NCBI GenBank assembly: GCA_025345505.1
Contig: JANVCC010000076.1
Span: forward strand, 14,283,134 to 14,347,133
Direction of reading: 5' to 3'
DNA length: 64,000 nucleotides
From: Todiramphus chloris collaris
Lineage: Eukaryota > Chordata > Aves > Coraciiformes > Alcedinidae
The position numbers were made by a program, and so were the translations under genes. Each line of letters starts with the position of its first letter. Positions within the stretch are counted from its first letter, which is position 1. The notes under the pieces were generated by a model that searched no databases, was not told the DNA's origin, and saw nothing but the letters and a program-made list of their open reading frames with translations. Shown here one piece after another: positions 46,250 through 58,000 of this stretch.

Positions 46250-46581
46250 CATCGACGAGCCTGTGATAACGCGTGTCCCTCGAGACGATGGCAACAGCCA
46301 GCCCGTCCTCTTTTCTTTGGGTTAAAAGCGACACGGCTGGGGGGAGGGCACGGCTGCCAAGGGCGGTCCCCCGGTGGCTGCAGCCCACACAACCCGCCCA
46401 CACCCCCCGCCGCTCCCGCCCTGCCCCTGCCCCTCCCCCCGCCGCTCCGCCTCTCCGAGCCAGCAACTTCCCCGTCAGAGAGGGGGCATGTAGCCCTCCG
46501 TCAGGCCGGGGGAGAGGAGGAGAGCAAGAAGAAGAAGAAGAAAAAAAAGCGAAGCGAAGCCAAGCCAAGCCGCCCGGGGGG

Positions 46582-46710
46582 ATGCGGCGGAGCGGTCTGG
46601 CGGCAGGCGGAGAGCCGGTCAGGAAGGGAGCGCCGAGCCGTTGTCGCCGCCGCTACTGGCGGGGCTCCGTCGCCGCCGCCGCCTCCTGCTCCGGGCGGCG
46701 GCGCTGCTGA
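46582..46710 (+). CDS. Upstream ORF in the RAPGEF2 leader (42 codons)
   Basis: An ATG at 46582 opens a 42-codon frame ending with TGA at 46708-46710, 139 bases before the RAPGEF2 start codon and in a different frame. Its context (G at -3, C at +4) is moderate. The peptide is Arg/Ala-rich, as any frame in such DNA would be. If the transcript starts upstream of 46582, this uORF could lower translation of the main frame. There is no evidence that the peptide itself has a function. Confidence 0.35.
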   Translation: MRRSGLAAGGEPVRKGAPSRCRRRYWRGSVAAAASCSGRRRC

Positions 46711-46849
46711 GCCCGCGGTGCCTCCGCGCTGCGCCGCCTCCCAGCTCCTCGCCCAGTGCTCCGGCCGCGCAGCCCGCAGCGCCAGGCCGCGGGCGGCCCT
46801 TCTTCATCCCTTCCCCGGGCAGGCTGCGGCGGGAGGCAGGAGGGGCGTG

Positions 46850-46918
46850 ATGGCGTCCTACGTGGATAACAGCTTCCGCCAGGCGGTGATGAAGAACCCG
46901 GCGGAGAGGAGCTCTCAG
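46850..46918 (+). CDS. RAPGEF2: RAPGEF2 first coding exon (partial gene)
   Basis: RAPGEF2 (PDZ-GEF1) activates the small GTPases Rap1 and Rap2 at membranes and junctions. Its domains run cyclic-nucleotide-binding-like, Ras-exchanger N-terminal, PDZ, Ras-association and CDC25 catalytic; none is in this exon. The exon encodes 23 residues from ATG at 46850, beginning MASYVDNSFRQAVMKNPAER and ending SSQ. I recall this as the N-terminus of the long vertebrate RAPGEF2 isoform; the paralogue RAPGEF6 starts differently. The exon ends in phase 0 at CAG|GTAGGC, a good splice donor. The start context (GTGATGG: G at -3, G at +4) is favourable. Residues 21-22 (SS) may differ from mammals (TP, from memory). 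Exon 2, expected to begin with a DLEIVYSYL-like sequence, is not in the window. Confidence 0.87.
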
Positions 46919-46924
46919 GTAGGC
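46919..46924 (+). other. RAPGEF2: Splice donor of RAPGEF2 exon 1
   Basis: TCTCAG|GTAGGC: the exon ends in CAG and the intron begins GTAGGC. It separates complete codons (phase 0), which fits the exon junction after the 23rd residue. Confidence 0.8.
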
Positions 46925-47220
46925 GGCCCCTTCCTCCAGACCCCACGGCACATTCCCACCCCGGGGTGGGGCTGGACATCCGCTGCCCTCCGCTCCCGGC
47001 CGGCAGCCTCCAGCGGCGCGCCAGCCCCGCGCACCCCAGGCCTGGTGGGAGCCCGGAAGCCCCACGGCCCCGCTCCGAGCGCAGCGGAGCAGCCTCGGCG
47101 AGGATTTCACATACACCCCCCCCCACACCCACCCCTCCCCCTCCCCAGCTCCCCCAGCGCGGAATGCCCGGGCGGCAAGCTCCCGGGAAGGTGGGAAGTA
47201 CATTCCCCAGAGGAGCCCCT

Positions 47221-47262
47221 CCCCCCCCCCCCCCCATTTTTTTTTGGGGGGGGGGGGGGGGG
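47221..47262. repeat. C15-A-T9-G17 inverted homopolymer
   Basis: A run of 15 C, one A, nine T and 17 G lies 300 bases inside intron 1. The C and G runs are complementary, so single strands can fold into a 15-bp C:G hairpin with a ten-base loop; the G run could alternatively form a quadruplex. Confidence 0.95.
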
Positions 47263-49597
47263 AGAAACCCCATCTGAGTTTATTTTGAAAGTTGCTTCTC
47301 GTAAAAAGAAAAATGCACTTAAGAGTATAATTCCAGGGTCTTTTTGTTGTTGTTGTTTTGTTATTATCCCCCAGTACGCTGTCTGCGGATTTCAGTCCAC
47401 TCCCTACTTTTACATAGCTGGCTGGAGCTGTCAGCGCTGTTTCATAATGCTGGGGCTGAGGTCAGTGGCATTCTTGGCAAGTCCTTGCTCTCCGAAATAG
47501 GGTGAAACCTTACACAATGGTACCTGGCACGCATTTTTTAGATACCTGCACCAGACTCCTGGAGCCCTCTTTGTCAGAGGAGTGCGTGAGTTGAAGCTGG
47601 TTTTAAGTGTAATTACCCTTGGAGACACTAAGAAAGGTTAAATTAAGGACTGGAGTGTGTACAGAAACATTTTGACTTAATATGACCTGCAGAACGGCTA
47701 AACGGAATGAGTTCCTTCTGTTTTCGAACGCTTGCTGCAGTGGCTGTTCCTGTCAACTGTCTAAAGACTAATAAGCTTTACACTGATCCCCACGTCAAGC
47801 CGCGGTTCAGTAGCTAATGATACAAGGAGTTACTTTGCTTGGAGTTGTAATGCCATCTGTCCTATTTTCGAAAGGCTTGTCCTCCTCTCTGCGCAGTCCC
47901 CGTGTTGTGGTTTTGGGGCAGAGATGGTATTATTGATTGTTTTGGCAGGTGGCTGATTGTCTGGTGACGTTTTCAAATTGTGGGCAAAGAGGAAACCTTG
48001 ACTTTCACTTGGCACCCATAAGTCCTACTATAGATACGTCATTGTGGTAATGTTATTTTTATCCTCGTGCTCATGCAATATGTGTGAGAAAATAAAAACT
48101 CTCATGGAAAAAATATACTGACTGCATAGGCATTGTATTTATCAGGTCTTTTTTGTAGATTTTTTTTTAATTGTATTTTTGTTAAACCTGCTTCTGGAAT
48201 ATGTTGTTGATTTTTATTTTTAGTTTTTTTGGGTTTTTTTGGTGCTAAAGTTGTTTCTCTGTCCTTGTTTGACCTTTTTCAAATGTCTGTTTGCCTTCAG
48301 TGCTGGACCCAGCCCTTCAGTGTCTTGTGAAAGCTGAAAGGCTGAGTGCTCTCTCCTGGGGAGGATATTCTCGGCTAACTTGTAGTGAGGTCCCTCATGG
48401 TGGTAGAGGTGTGAATTCCAGGGCAGTGTCTGGCTTTGGGAGATGGTTATCGAAGGATGGTCGGGTATTCAGGAGGAGTCACACTGCCAGATGCTCAGGA
48501 ACCAGTTGATCAGGTAGTGGGGCCACCAGCCTGGTCTTGGGGAGACAGTGCTTCCCCTGTGACGATCTGTGCCATGTGACTGTTAACCTCCTTACTGGTT
48601 GGCCCTGCTCTCTAGAAGGGATTAAAAAAAGGGTGGGGGTGGCAAAAAGTAAGAAATCATGCCGTGAAGAAATAGGCCCGAATGCAGGGATAAAGCTGGT
48701 GAGAAGGCATGGAACAGGGAGCTAAATTGGGAACACCAGGGCTCTGTTAATGCTGTAAAATTTCCTGAATCAGCAGACTGGAAGCCTTCTGTGGCAATTG
48801 CCACAGGAAAAGAAACCCACCCTTAAATCCATGAAGCTGACACTGGCCAAAATAATCCACAAATAAGACCAAATTTGTGGGAATCGTACTGTCTTGTTAC
48901 CACTGAAATATTTGAAACAGGCGTGCCTTCCTGTTGTTGCTGGAGTGTGCAGGGCTGGCAGCAGAAAACGCGGTGTTTTTGTGAAGGGCTCCTGTTGATT
49001 TTTTTTTTTTCGTGTGTTGAGGAGTTTTCTAATGTCGGTTCTCTGTTCTGGAAATTCAGTTTTATCTTACAACATTATTGGAATGAAATATATTTATGCA
49101 TATCATCTTCAGTCATTAAGTAACCAAAGTTTATATAGAAAGACACATACACCTTGGGTTTTGCTCCTCCCTTGAAGTAACTTTTTAGTGTCTCTCTGCT
49201 CGTATTTTTCTGTCCTTACTATGCTATCTTGTAAAGATAGTTACTTAATTTTTGTTTTCGAGAAGTCATGAGGTATCTTAAGAGCTGAGAGGGTTGAAAA
49301 GAGAAAATATATTTCTTATATTCATATCAGCACAGGAGAGAAGTATGTTAGTAGCATATTTACTGCTTATATGCATTCACAGACTTATCGGGGCTCAACT
49401 TCTCCCAAATCATGGGGAGATAACAATGCAGTTAACATTACTATTCACCCTGGTTTGTCATGGTGCAAGTAGGCTCAGGTAGCCTGTTCATATATGTACG
49501 TACAGTTTTGAGAACTGCTAGATCTGAGACACCTTGGCAGAGAAAGCAAACTTCTGTATCACAGGAAAAAAAAAATCTCTTGGTAGTTTTGGGGTGT

Positions 49598-49615
49598 TTG
49601 TGTGTGTGTGTGTGT
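49598..49615. repeat. (TG)n microsatellite
   Basis: About nine TG units in intron 1, followed by TTATTTATTT. Confidence 0.85.
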
Positions 49616-52600
49616 TTATTTATTTCTGAAGTAAACAACATTCTGCAATTGATTTGGAAAATTCCTAGCTTGGTATCTCTTTGGAGTATCCTTGCTTACA
49701 GAGTTTTTTTGAATGTTGTCAATTACAACTCAACACTCTATTGACTAAAGCTTAAAAATAAAAAAGGGATACGTACATGGCCTGTACTTTTAACATGCCT
49801 GTTGTATAACAGAGATCTCCTCCAATTGCTTTATTAAGGATGTGAACTAGGAAGTTAATTTAACTACTTTGGGGAACCGGACTTCAGAATATTTATAAAT
49901 TACAAATGGTTTTATGCCCTTAAGCTGTGAGCCATAGTGTTCTATCCCCCCCCCCATCATCTTGTATGAACTGTTATAGCTTTAAATCTTTTTCCAAACA
50001 AATTCTTCTTGGAGTCATAGGCCATCTTATAAAGAGTCCATTTTTATACTGGTATAGCTTAATCTGAAAAAATAGGGCTGCTTTTGTTTTCAAACAAGAG
50101 AAACTAAGCCCTAATACTTTATCCGAACAACTCGTTTGCATGGCATGGTATGTGAATAACTAGTTACCTCAGAAACTCTGCATCCTAGTTCACTGTTTTC
50201 ATGCCATGTGGGGATGTCTGCAGGAAGACCTTTTTTTTAATACATGCCTTGTATGTGCTAGATCCCTAAGGTTTTCTTCTGGAAGCTGACAGCATGGTAC
50301 ATTAAGGCAATTCAGTAAAGTAATGAATAACAGAGGTAACAGCATTGGGTTGTATCTTATGGGAAGAAGGGAGAACTGCACAGTAGGCCTTATTTTGATA
50401 CTAGTGCATCATTTAATATCAGAAGACATATAAACAGGATGCTACTGTTTAGCAGCTTGCCTTCTTGAGCTCTCCAGAGAAACAATGGTTTAATTGTAGG
50501 ATGTACCTATGCTTTTTCCAAATAAACTTCCAGCTTGTTCCCTGGTTGTTCCTGGTTGTATTATTTTTGTACTTGTAACCACTGATAGCATGATTGTCTT
50601 TGATCTTCAGATAAGGCAGAAATTAACATTTCCTCCTTGCTATAGTGATCTCTTAGGAAATAAATATGAGGTTGTGTAGTTTCATGGGATCATAGAAAAT
50701 GAGTGTTTTGTATGTGAGTCTAGAATAAAGAATAATACTTAGCCATTAAATTCAGGTTTATTGCGTGTCTGTATATTAAATACACTAGAAGACTGAAATG
50801 ATCTTGAAAACAAAAATTTTTTTAAGCTTGAGTTTAGCTTTCAGATTTTCTTTAACTTGTTACTGTCGATGATAGTATTGAAAGAGGAAGGTAACCTCTG
50901 TTATTGTGCTGCTAACAGCAGTATAATGCTGAGAACTGGTTTTGTTGCTAAATTCTCATGGTTTTCTGTAGCCCTGAAAAATGAAAGACCATGACAGCTG
51001 ATGCCTGGTATTTGGTTATAACGCTGTTATCATGGTTTTTTGCCGTCATGAAACTGAGGGCTTTGTAATGTGGTTATTCAGGAGTAGCTTTAATTTGCAA
51101 GGTTGGACATTCTGGCTTTTTTGGGGGAGCCCCTTTGGCCAACAAAATGAGATTCCTAACTGCATTTCCTATGGTAGTGTTCAGTCTTTCTGTTGTCTGC
51201 AGTAACTAATTCTGGAGTGGGGGCATGAGCCTGTTACCATTGTGAGTGTGGTTAGTAACACAGCTTAATGAAGAAAGGCTCTTGCAAGTTCTTGGTCCAG
51301 GTGCTTTCCTCTTGCTTGGCAGTTGGCTTAAAGTTACCATTGTAAAGTCAGCTGTAGGAGTAGTTGCTCTGAGCAAAAAAAAGCCCTCTAGATGCTGCAG
51401 GGTTTTGGAAACTTCTCCAAAATAGTTAGCACCCCCAGAATGTGCCTGATGAACTGTAAGCTAAGTATTGTCTTGATGTGTCTTGGGCTGTAAGGAGATG
51501 GGGAGATGGATACAGATAGAATAATTATAATAGATATGTATATACAGACTTCTGGCCATAGAGGTTTTTCTTGCTGCATTTCAGCACTTAACTGGGAGGA
51601 TTAAAAACCAAAGTAATTATTTGGAAAAAGTGAGAGCTTTATGTGACAAAACAAGCAATGTATTTGTTTAGTGCAGAAATAATATTACAGACTGTATTTT
51701 TGAAGCAAGTACACTTATTGTTTTTTGCTCTTAATGTCCTCTTCCAAGCTAGTATTATTGTGCATCATAATTTCATGCCCAACAAACTTAGTTGTATAAA
51801 TATGTCTTTGTGGAGCTGATAATTACAAAAAACCTCGTGTAGCTCAGATTTTCTTGCGACCTCTCTAATCTCAGTCTCTTGAGACAGTCCTGGAATGTCT
51901 GATTCTGAACTTCCATCAATTTTCATGTCCTCAAAACTGAAGGGTACTTACTGCAACAGGCTGCTTGGTATACTGTCTTTTTTGAAAGAAAACATGTATT
52001 TCACAGTCTTTCTGATGGAGGGTGCATTTTCCCATAGCCATTTGTATCTTTGTTGCTAAGAGCTTTGAGAATGACAAGAACATAAAATTTTAAGCTTCTC
52101 TTGCTGTAATTCTCCCCATCATAGGGCTAGTACTCTCTGCATTTGTAGATCTCTGTATCCTGTAGAAATACCAGTTTCACCAACACTTGCAAAGACCTTG
52201 TTGTGATCCGAAAGTCTTCACCTATACAGTAGAAATAGCTGATTTGCTCTAAACACTTATCTGCTTGCTCATAACATCAGAAGATTGCAGCTCAGTTAGC
52301 TGTACATATCCAATCCAATTTAAAACTAGATAACATGGAAACAGGGTTTAACTGTAACATCAGTAAACTCTGTTGTGATTTCCTACTTGATTAATTATCT
52401 GTTTGTTACAATTTACTTGTGATTTCTGCCATGCTGTGGCTGCATAAATGTTTGCACTGGGTTCAGGCTGGGTCCGTGCCTGTGAGCGTGGTTTTGAGAG
52501 CATTGTGGATATACTTACTCTCCTGCACTTAAAAGCTGGGGACCTTGCTCTTCTGTGGCAGTCTTGCCAGTTACTGAAATGAGTAGTGCCGAGCCCGAAG

Positions 52601-55002
52601 CACAGGGATCTTTTACTCATGCCAGGCTTTTTTTGTCTGCTTGCCTCTTAGTGTGCTGTTCAGACCCAAAAGCACGTGTCTGTACCCTCAGTGGTGCCAA
52701 AAGGGCAGCACAAGTCTTACCTGTCCTCTCTCATCCCTCTGGTGAAGCCAGGGGATGGCCAGTGGTGCTGCTGGAGAGGCTCTGGTAGAGGAATTTTATT
52801 TCAAGGCAATACTGGTTGCCATGGCTAGCAATACTAGCTTCTGCTAAAGCTAGTAACAAGCAAAATCATCTCTTGAACTTCTGACATGGAAAAGACTGAT
52901 TGTTCTTTCCTTGGGTGTGAAAGTGTAGATCACTCCTTAGGAAGATACAGTGTTCTGTGGGTTATTCATGAAAGACACTTTATATCTGGAAAAAAAGATG
53001 GCTTAAATGTAATCACTGAAGTTGCTGGGTTTTTTTTTAATGCTTATTACAATAGAAGTTAGGGTTTTGTGAAAAGTTGTTTCTTGAAATTCAGTTATTC
53101 TTAAAACCCTATCCACTTAAAAGTTTTCAAAAATCTCTATGCTGATGTGAATTAAGTGGTAGCTACTAATTCGTTCTGATAAATTGCTGATCTGATTTTT
53201 ATAGAGCTTTTCCCTAAATCAGAATTGTGCTACTTAATGTTAGCCAGTTTCAGGAATAACCATATGTATACTGATCTTTGATTTTCCTCACTGAGGGGTT
53301 TTTTTTGTATCCTCATGAGAAAATATATTTTGGCTTATGTTTTGGGAACTTTCCCACAGCAGGAGATCTAATTTTTGTGAGGTATTGTTTGGGAATTCAA
53401 AAGGAGTGCTGGCAGAAAGATAGCTCTACAAAGATGCTTTGTGAAGGGCAGCTGAGCCTGCATGCCTTGCTTGCTGCAGCCAGTGTTGCAGATTTAATTT
53501 GCTGGATATATTTTGCGTGAAGGGACTTATTTGGATAAGTCTGAAATTGAAAAGTGGTGCTTTGCTTCCTTTTTCTGAAGTTGGTGAAGTTGACTACTGC
53601 TTCTCTTGAAAAGAGAGAGGCAGCAGCCCTACTGCAGTGCTTTTCTTCCAGCTTTGTTTTGGAGTTAAAAATAGCTATTTGTTCTCACTGGGTATCTCTG
53701 TGTTCTGCCTGTATATCTGTAGATCTATTGCTTTGTGTGTATCTGTCTGGCTTGACCTGAATAAAAATGATTTAATAGTTGATTTTCAGAAGTTCTGAAG
53801 AATTCTTGCCAACGATAATGAGCAGCATGTATATTGTAACCTGATCAAAGCACTGAAGGAAGAAGATGAAGTTAAAATATTTCTGTGGGTTTTAGGGGAA
53901 TGAGAGAAAAAAAAAAGTTTACTCTTCAGATTTTTCTCTTTATTTGCACATATACTGACAGACAGAAGGAATACAATGAAGATGCATTTGCTATCAGTGT
54001 AAACTGCCTGTCAGGGGAGGTTAGGTTTCTTGGAAGACACATTGGTTGGGCATGTCTGTTACTGACTCTCTTTACCAGGATGTTTGTTTGGTTGCTTTTT
54101 GTATGTTTGAAGGTTAAAATGACTTGGCTTAATAAATAAAACCACCTATTTTCTAGTTATTTCTGGTTTCCAAAGGCAAAGATGAATCCTGTTCCCCGTG
54201 GGATGATGCCTTAAAATTTTTGATGGTGGCTACATTTTTTTTGTTCCAAGTTGTATTTCCAGTTCTATATTTTTAAGGATACTTGTCTATCTTAATTTTT
54301 CTGTAATTGAGGGAAAAATATTGGTACAGTCTTCCACATTTTAAATTAGTTATTTGGTCTTCTTGTCCTGTTAATCAAAAAATAACCCAAAACTTTAGAG
54401 GGATGAGATAGAATGTTATGCAAATGTGTTTTTTTTAAGCAATTGATTGGAAAACAAGGCTGTACCACAACTACAGTTGGAAGATGCATCTGCTTGAGTT
54501 TTGACTTCTTGAAACCAAAGGCTAAAGCTTTCAGGGTACATTGTATCTTTCTAGCAGCAAAGCTTGTCTAAGAGTTTGTTTTGCATGCTGATGTCTGCTG
54601 CTGCTTCACTTGTGATGATTCAACTGTTTGTCGGGCTACAGTGTAAACAGGATAAGTGATACAATCTTGTTAGCTGAACAAAAGAAGTGACTTGTTTTTG
54701 AGAGGTGGTGTGAGAGTGTTTTCATGCTAAAATCTAAGTGACTCAGTCTGGTTTAGACTATGGCTCCATATGTCAGTGTTGATGCAGATGAAGGTGTGAA
54801 GGCTTGCACTAGAAGATTGAGAATAAATGCTTATTGTGGTTGTGTGCATAAACTTCTGAAACAGCTTAACATCCTCCAGGGAGTATATCGTGCTCTGTTT
54901 TCAAACACTGTCTTGAAGTATAAAAATAAAAAACAAAACTGGTTGGAATATTAAGAGATTATTTATTCTTGATGTGTTCCCTAAACTGAGAATGTTTTGT
55001 GT

Positions 55003-55050
55003 GTGGGGGGGGGGGTGGGGTTTTTTTTTTTTGTTTGTTTTTTTTTTGTT
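55003..55050. repeat. G-run followed by T-rich tract
   Basis: GTGTG is followed by G11, T, G4, then long T runs broken by G (TTTGTTTG). Low-complexity sequence in intron 1 and a possible sequencing weak point. Confidence 0.8.
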
Positions 55051-58000
55051 TGTTTGGTTTTATTGTTCATTTTCATTTGATTTTTACTTAGGAGGCATAT
55101 GTGCAAAATGCTTCTCAGGAGACAAGTCTTCTATTTTTGTTTGTTCTGAGGATTAACATCAAAGGAGACTTTTGTGTTGAGTCTCTATCTCTAAAGCTTT
55201 TCCCCATTAAAATATAGCAATGGTAAGAAACCCAGGTAGTAATGCTACCTTTGCACGCTCTAAATTGGGTGAATTAGAAATGCTAAGGCCTGATATATTT
55301 TTGTATTTCTAATACTGAATGTTTTCACTATTTCTGTTGTTTTATTGTGTGGTAGCTGAAAAACGGATGCTGGTGAGTTATCTTCCCAGGAGGAAACAAA
55401 AATGTAAAGTGAAACTTAATTTTATCGGTGCTCTAGTGAAGAGACATGCACAATTTTCTACTTGGTATCTCTAATTTATTGGGACATACCTGAAATAGGT
55501 ACACTGTCATGTTTCCGGTTTGAATTGGAGATAAGGACTTAGTCTTGTCAGGAAAACATTCCTTCACCTGCACAGAACGTTTTCTAAAAATATGTAATCT
55601 TCTTGAAATGTGTAGTATGCTGCAGCTGTGTGAGTAGCCAGTACTCATTTGGATGGTTGCATGAATTTCAACTGTTTGTCAAAAGACACATCAAAATACA
55701 CAGCTTGCACAGTAGTAAATATTTATATAAGTTTTGAGTTGGCTGTGCAATCTTACAGATTTCTTTGTGTCCATTGTCAGCATTGCTGTGGGTGTCCAGA
55801 TATCTTCCCTCCTTGCAGAGCAGGGCAGGCAGGTGCTGCTGAAGTGCTGACATGGTGAGAGTCCTCACTTTTACCTGTGACCCGTTCCATTTTTGAAGGT
55901 GGAATAACTGTAGTAATGAAAAAGATGTGCTTTTGTTTAAATAGCTACGCCCATATTTTGAAGTCATGTTTATGTGTGATGGTACTTGGGGCTAAAATAG
56001 CTTTGAACTTTTTAAGTTGGGAATTGAAAAAATAAAATGTAGTTAAAAGGTATTAAGTTGTATCATTGTGAAAGAGCAGGCCCCACATCAGACAAGGTAC
56101 GATGTAGTTCAAATATTGCTGGATCGTGTCATGGCTCATTAGAAATTGTTGCTATTAAAAAGTAAGAGGAAGGGGGCTGACTGCCTGCACTGATGGTCCT
56201 GCTGTGAACCTCCGCCTGTGAAATTGTTCCTCGCCTCTGGAGGAATCACAGTCTCCAAAAAGTTTCAAAAACTGTAAGAAAAATGTAGATGCTGGGTGCT
56301 GCTAAATCAGAATTTGTGGCAAAGATGTTTTGTGCGATTGGGCTTTTTATTCTGGTTGCTACAGTCATAACAAAATGCTGAAAGCTGATGCAGTTATTTT
56401 GAGGCACGTTGTGATTTCATGTTGAGAGTGGTTAATGACTGGCATCTTTGCCAGTGAAGGCAGTAAGTGGCCCACTGATTGAAATGACATTAGTATTGTT
56501 CCTTTCTAAAATCCTAATTTGATTGTATGGGTTCCTTTTTGGCTGTAGTCTTGAACAAGGAGCAAACGTATCTCACGAAAACCAGTAATTTGGTTTGGTA
56601 TATTTTGGGGGTATAATTCATGGAGAATACTCTGATTATGAAATGAGAAATCAGATTTGTACTGGTTAATGATGAGTGCTGGTCAAGTGGTCTCTGTCTC
56701 TTTCTTTCTTTCTTAGTGCAGTAGCTAAGCAGTTTGAATATATTCCTTGCTGAGGATGTAGTGAGCAGGTGGTAAACATTCCAAATGAGGCAGTTTTCAC
56801 TCTCAGTTACAGAAGAGTGATTGTGATGATCTCAGATTGTGTTGCATTTCATCTTCTCTGTCAATCTATGGTACACATTTCTAGATGGTCCATCAGGTCT
56901 GTGGGAGTTCTACAATGTAGATGTTAAAGCATAGAAAAATCAGATTCCTGCGTGACTGGAAGGCAGTGGTTTGATCTGAGGGCTGACTGAAGTATTTCAC
57001 TTGTGCCATAGGTATGAAAACACAAGCGGCTGTGCCAGCTACATGCTGACCAGGAACAGGTGCTTGCTGGAATGAGGGTAATTGAGTTTCCATCCTTGTT
57101 AAGGGCTTCTCTGTTATTGCTGAAAGCTGCTAATTACTGCTAATGCTTTGTTTTTTCACAATGATTTAGTTTGGAAATGCCAACTTCTTGGTCATAGGCC
57201 ACTGAAAGACTATCAGATAGCACCACAATTCCAGCTGAGCTATTAAAAATGATTTGAGGTAACACCACCAAGGGAAGGGTGATAATTGTTATAGATATTT
57301 GCCAAGGTGGAGGAGAGAAGTATTTTCCATCTATGCAATATTTTAGGAAGCCAGCTATTTTAGTGCTATTTATCTCTTATTTTTACCAGACTGAATAATG
57401 ATTGATATCTGGTCTTCTTCTTCTAAATCCTCTTTAAGGAGGTTGTAAGACTCTTTTATCTAAGATGACTTTTAGAGGAATACCACTTCAGTAGTTGAAA
57501 AACTTGTGGATATTGCTGGAAAATATGATTGTGTACATGATACGGTGGTGTGTAAATGCTTTGTTAGTTTTTTAAAGCAGTTCTAAGGACCTGGAGTTTG
57601 GGGTAGGGTACATTTTTCTTTGTTTTATGCATGTGAGATAAAAATTCTAAAATGGATTCTAAAAATCCATTGGTAGTGCTTTTTGAATTTTGTGCCTTTA
57701 AGTCATCACTTCAGGTATTTCTTTTGCTAGGATAGCACTTAAAATGAAACTGAATCAAGGTGATTTTGGCCAATGCTTTCATTCATATGTATTAATTTCT
57801 GAGTTATTGTCCACTTGTAAAACAAAAACTACAAATACCCACAGTCTGTCCTCATTGATGTCAATTTTCTAACTATTGGGTCAATAAACTATCGTTGCTG
57901 TTTAAGGTCTGATGTTCTTATGTGAATGAATGTTCTGTGTGAATTTAAAAGTAAAGACAAAATAATGACACTTTCTTTTATAGTCCATCCTGACTTGATA

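Larger units (their letters stand above)
46250..47215. promoter_or_regulatory. RAPGEF2: CpG island / RAPGEF2 promoter region
   Basis: This is the only strongly GC- and CpG-rich segment of the window, an abrupt change from the AT-rich flanks. It has many CCGCC/GGCGG runs, including (CCG)n and (CGG)n stretches at about 46640-46710, and GC-box-like sites such as GGCGGGGC near 46658. No TATA box is evident, fitting a dispersed-start housekeeping-type promoter. The island spans the putative transcription start, the 5' UTR and coding exon 1, and reaches into the first 300 bases of the intron. The exact start site cannot be placed from sequence. An AAG-rich stretch (46523-46549) interrupts the GC-rich leader. 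Confidence 0.85.

Noticed and set aside
46619-47273. Minus-strand frames of 194-206 codons opposite RAPGEF2 exon 1
   Set aside because: Gly/Arg/Ala-rich shadows of GC-rich DNA; no motif and no splice or promoter pattern supporting an antisense gene.
46160-47500. 446-codon open frame across the CpG island
   Set aside because: It starts at a GTG, reads through the exon 1 splice donor and into intron, and consists of low-complexity Pro/Arg/Ala plus the homopolymer. Only the 23 codons at 46850-46918 are supported as coding.
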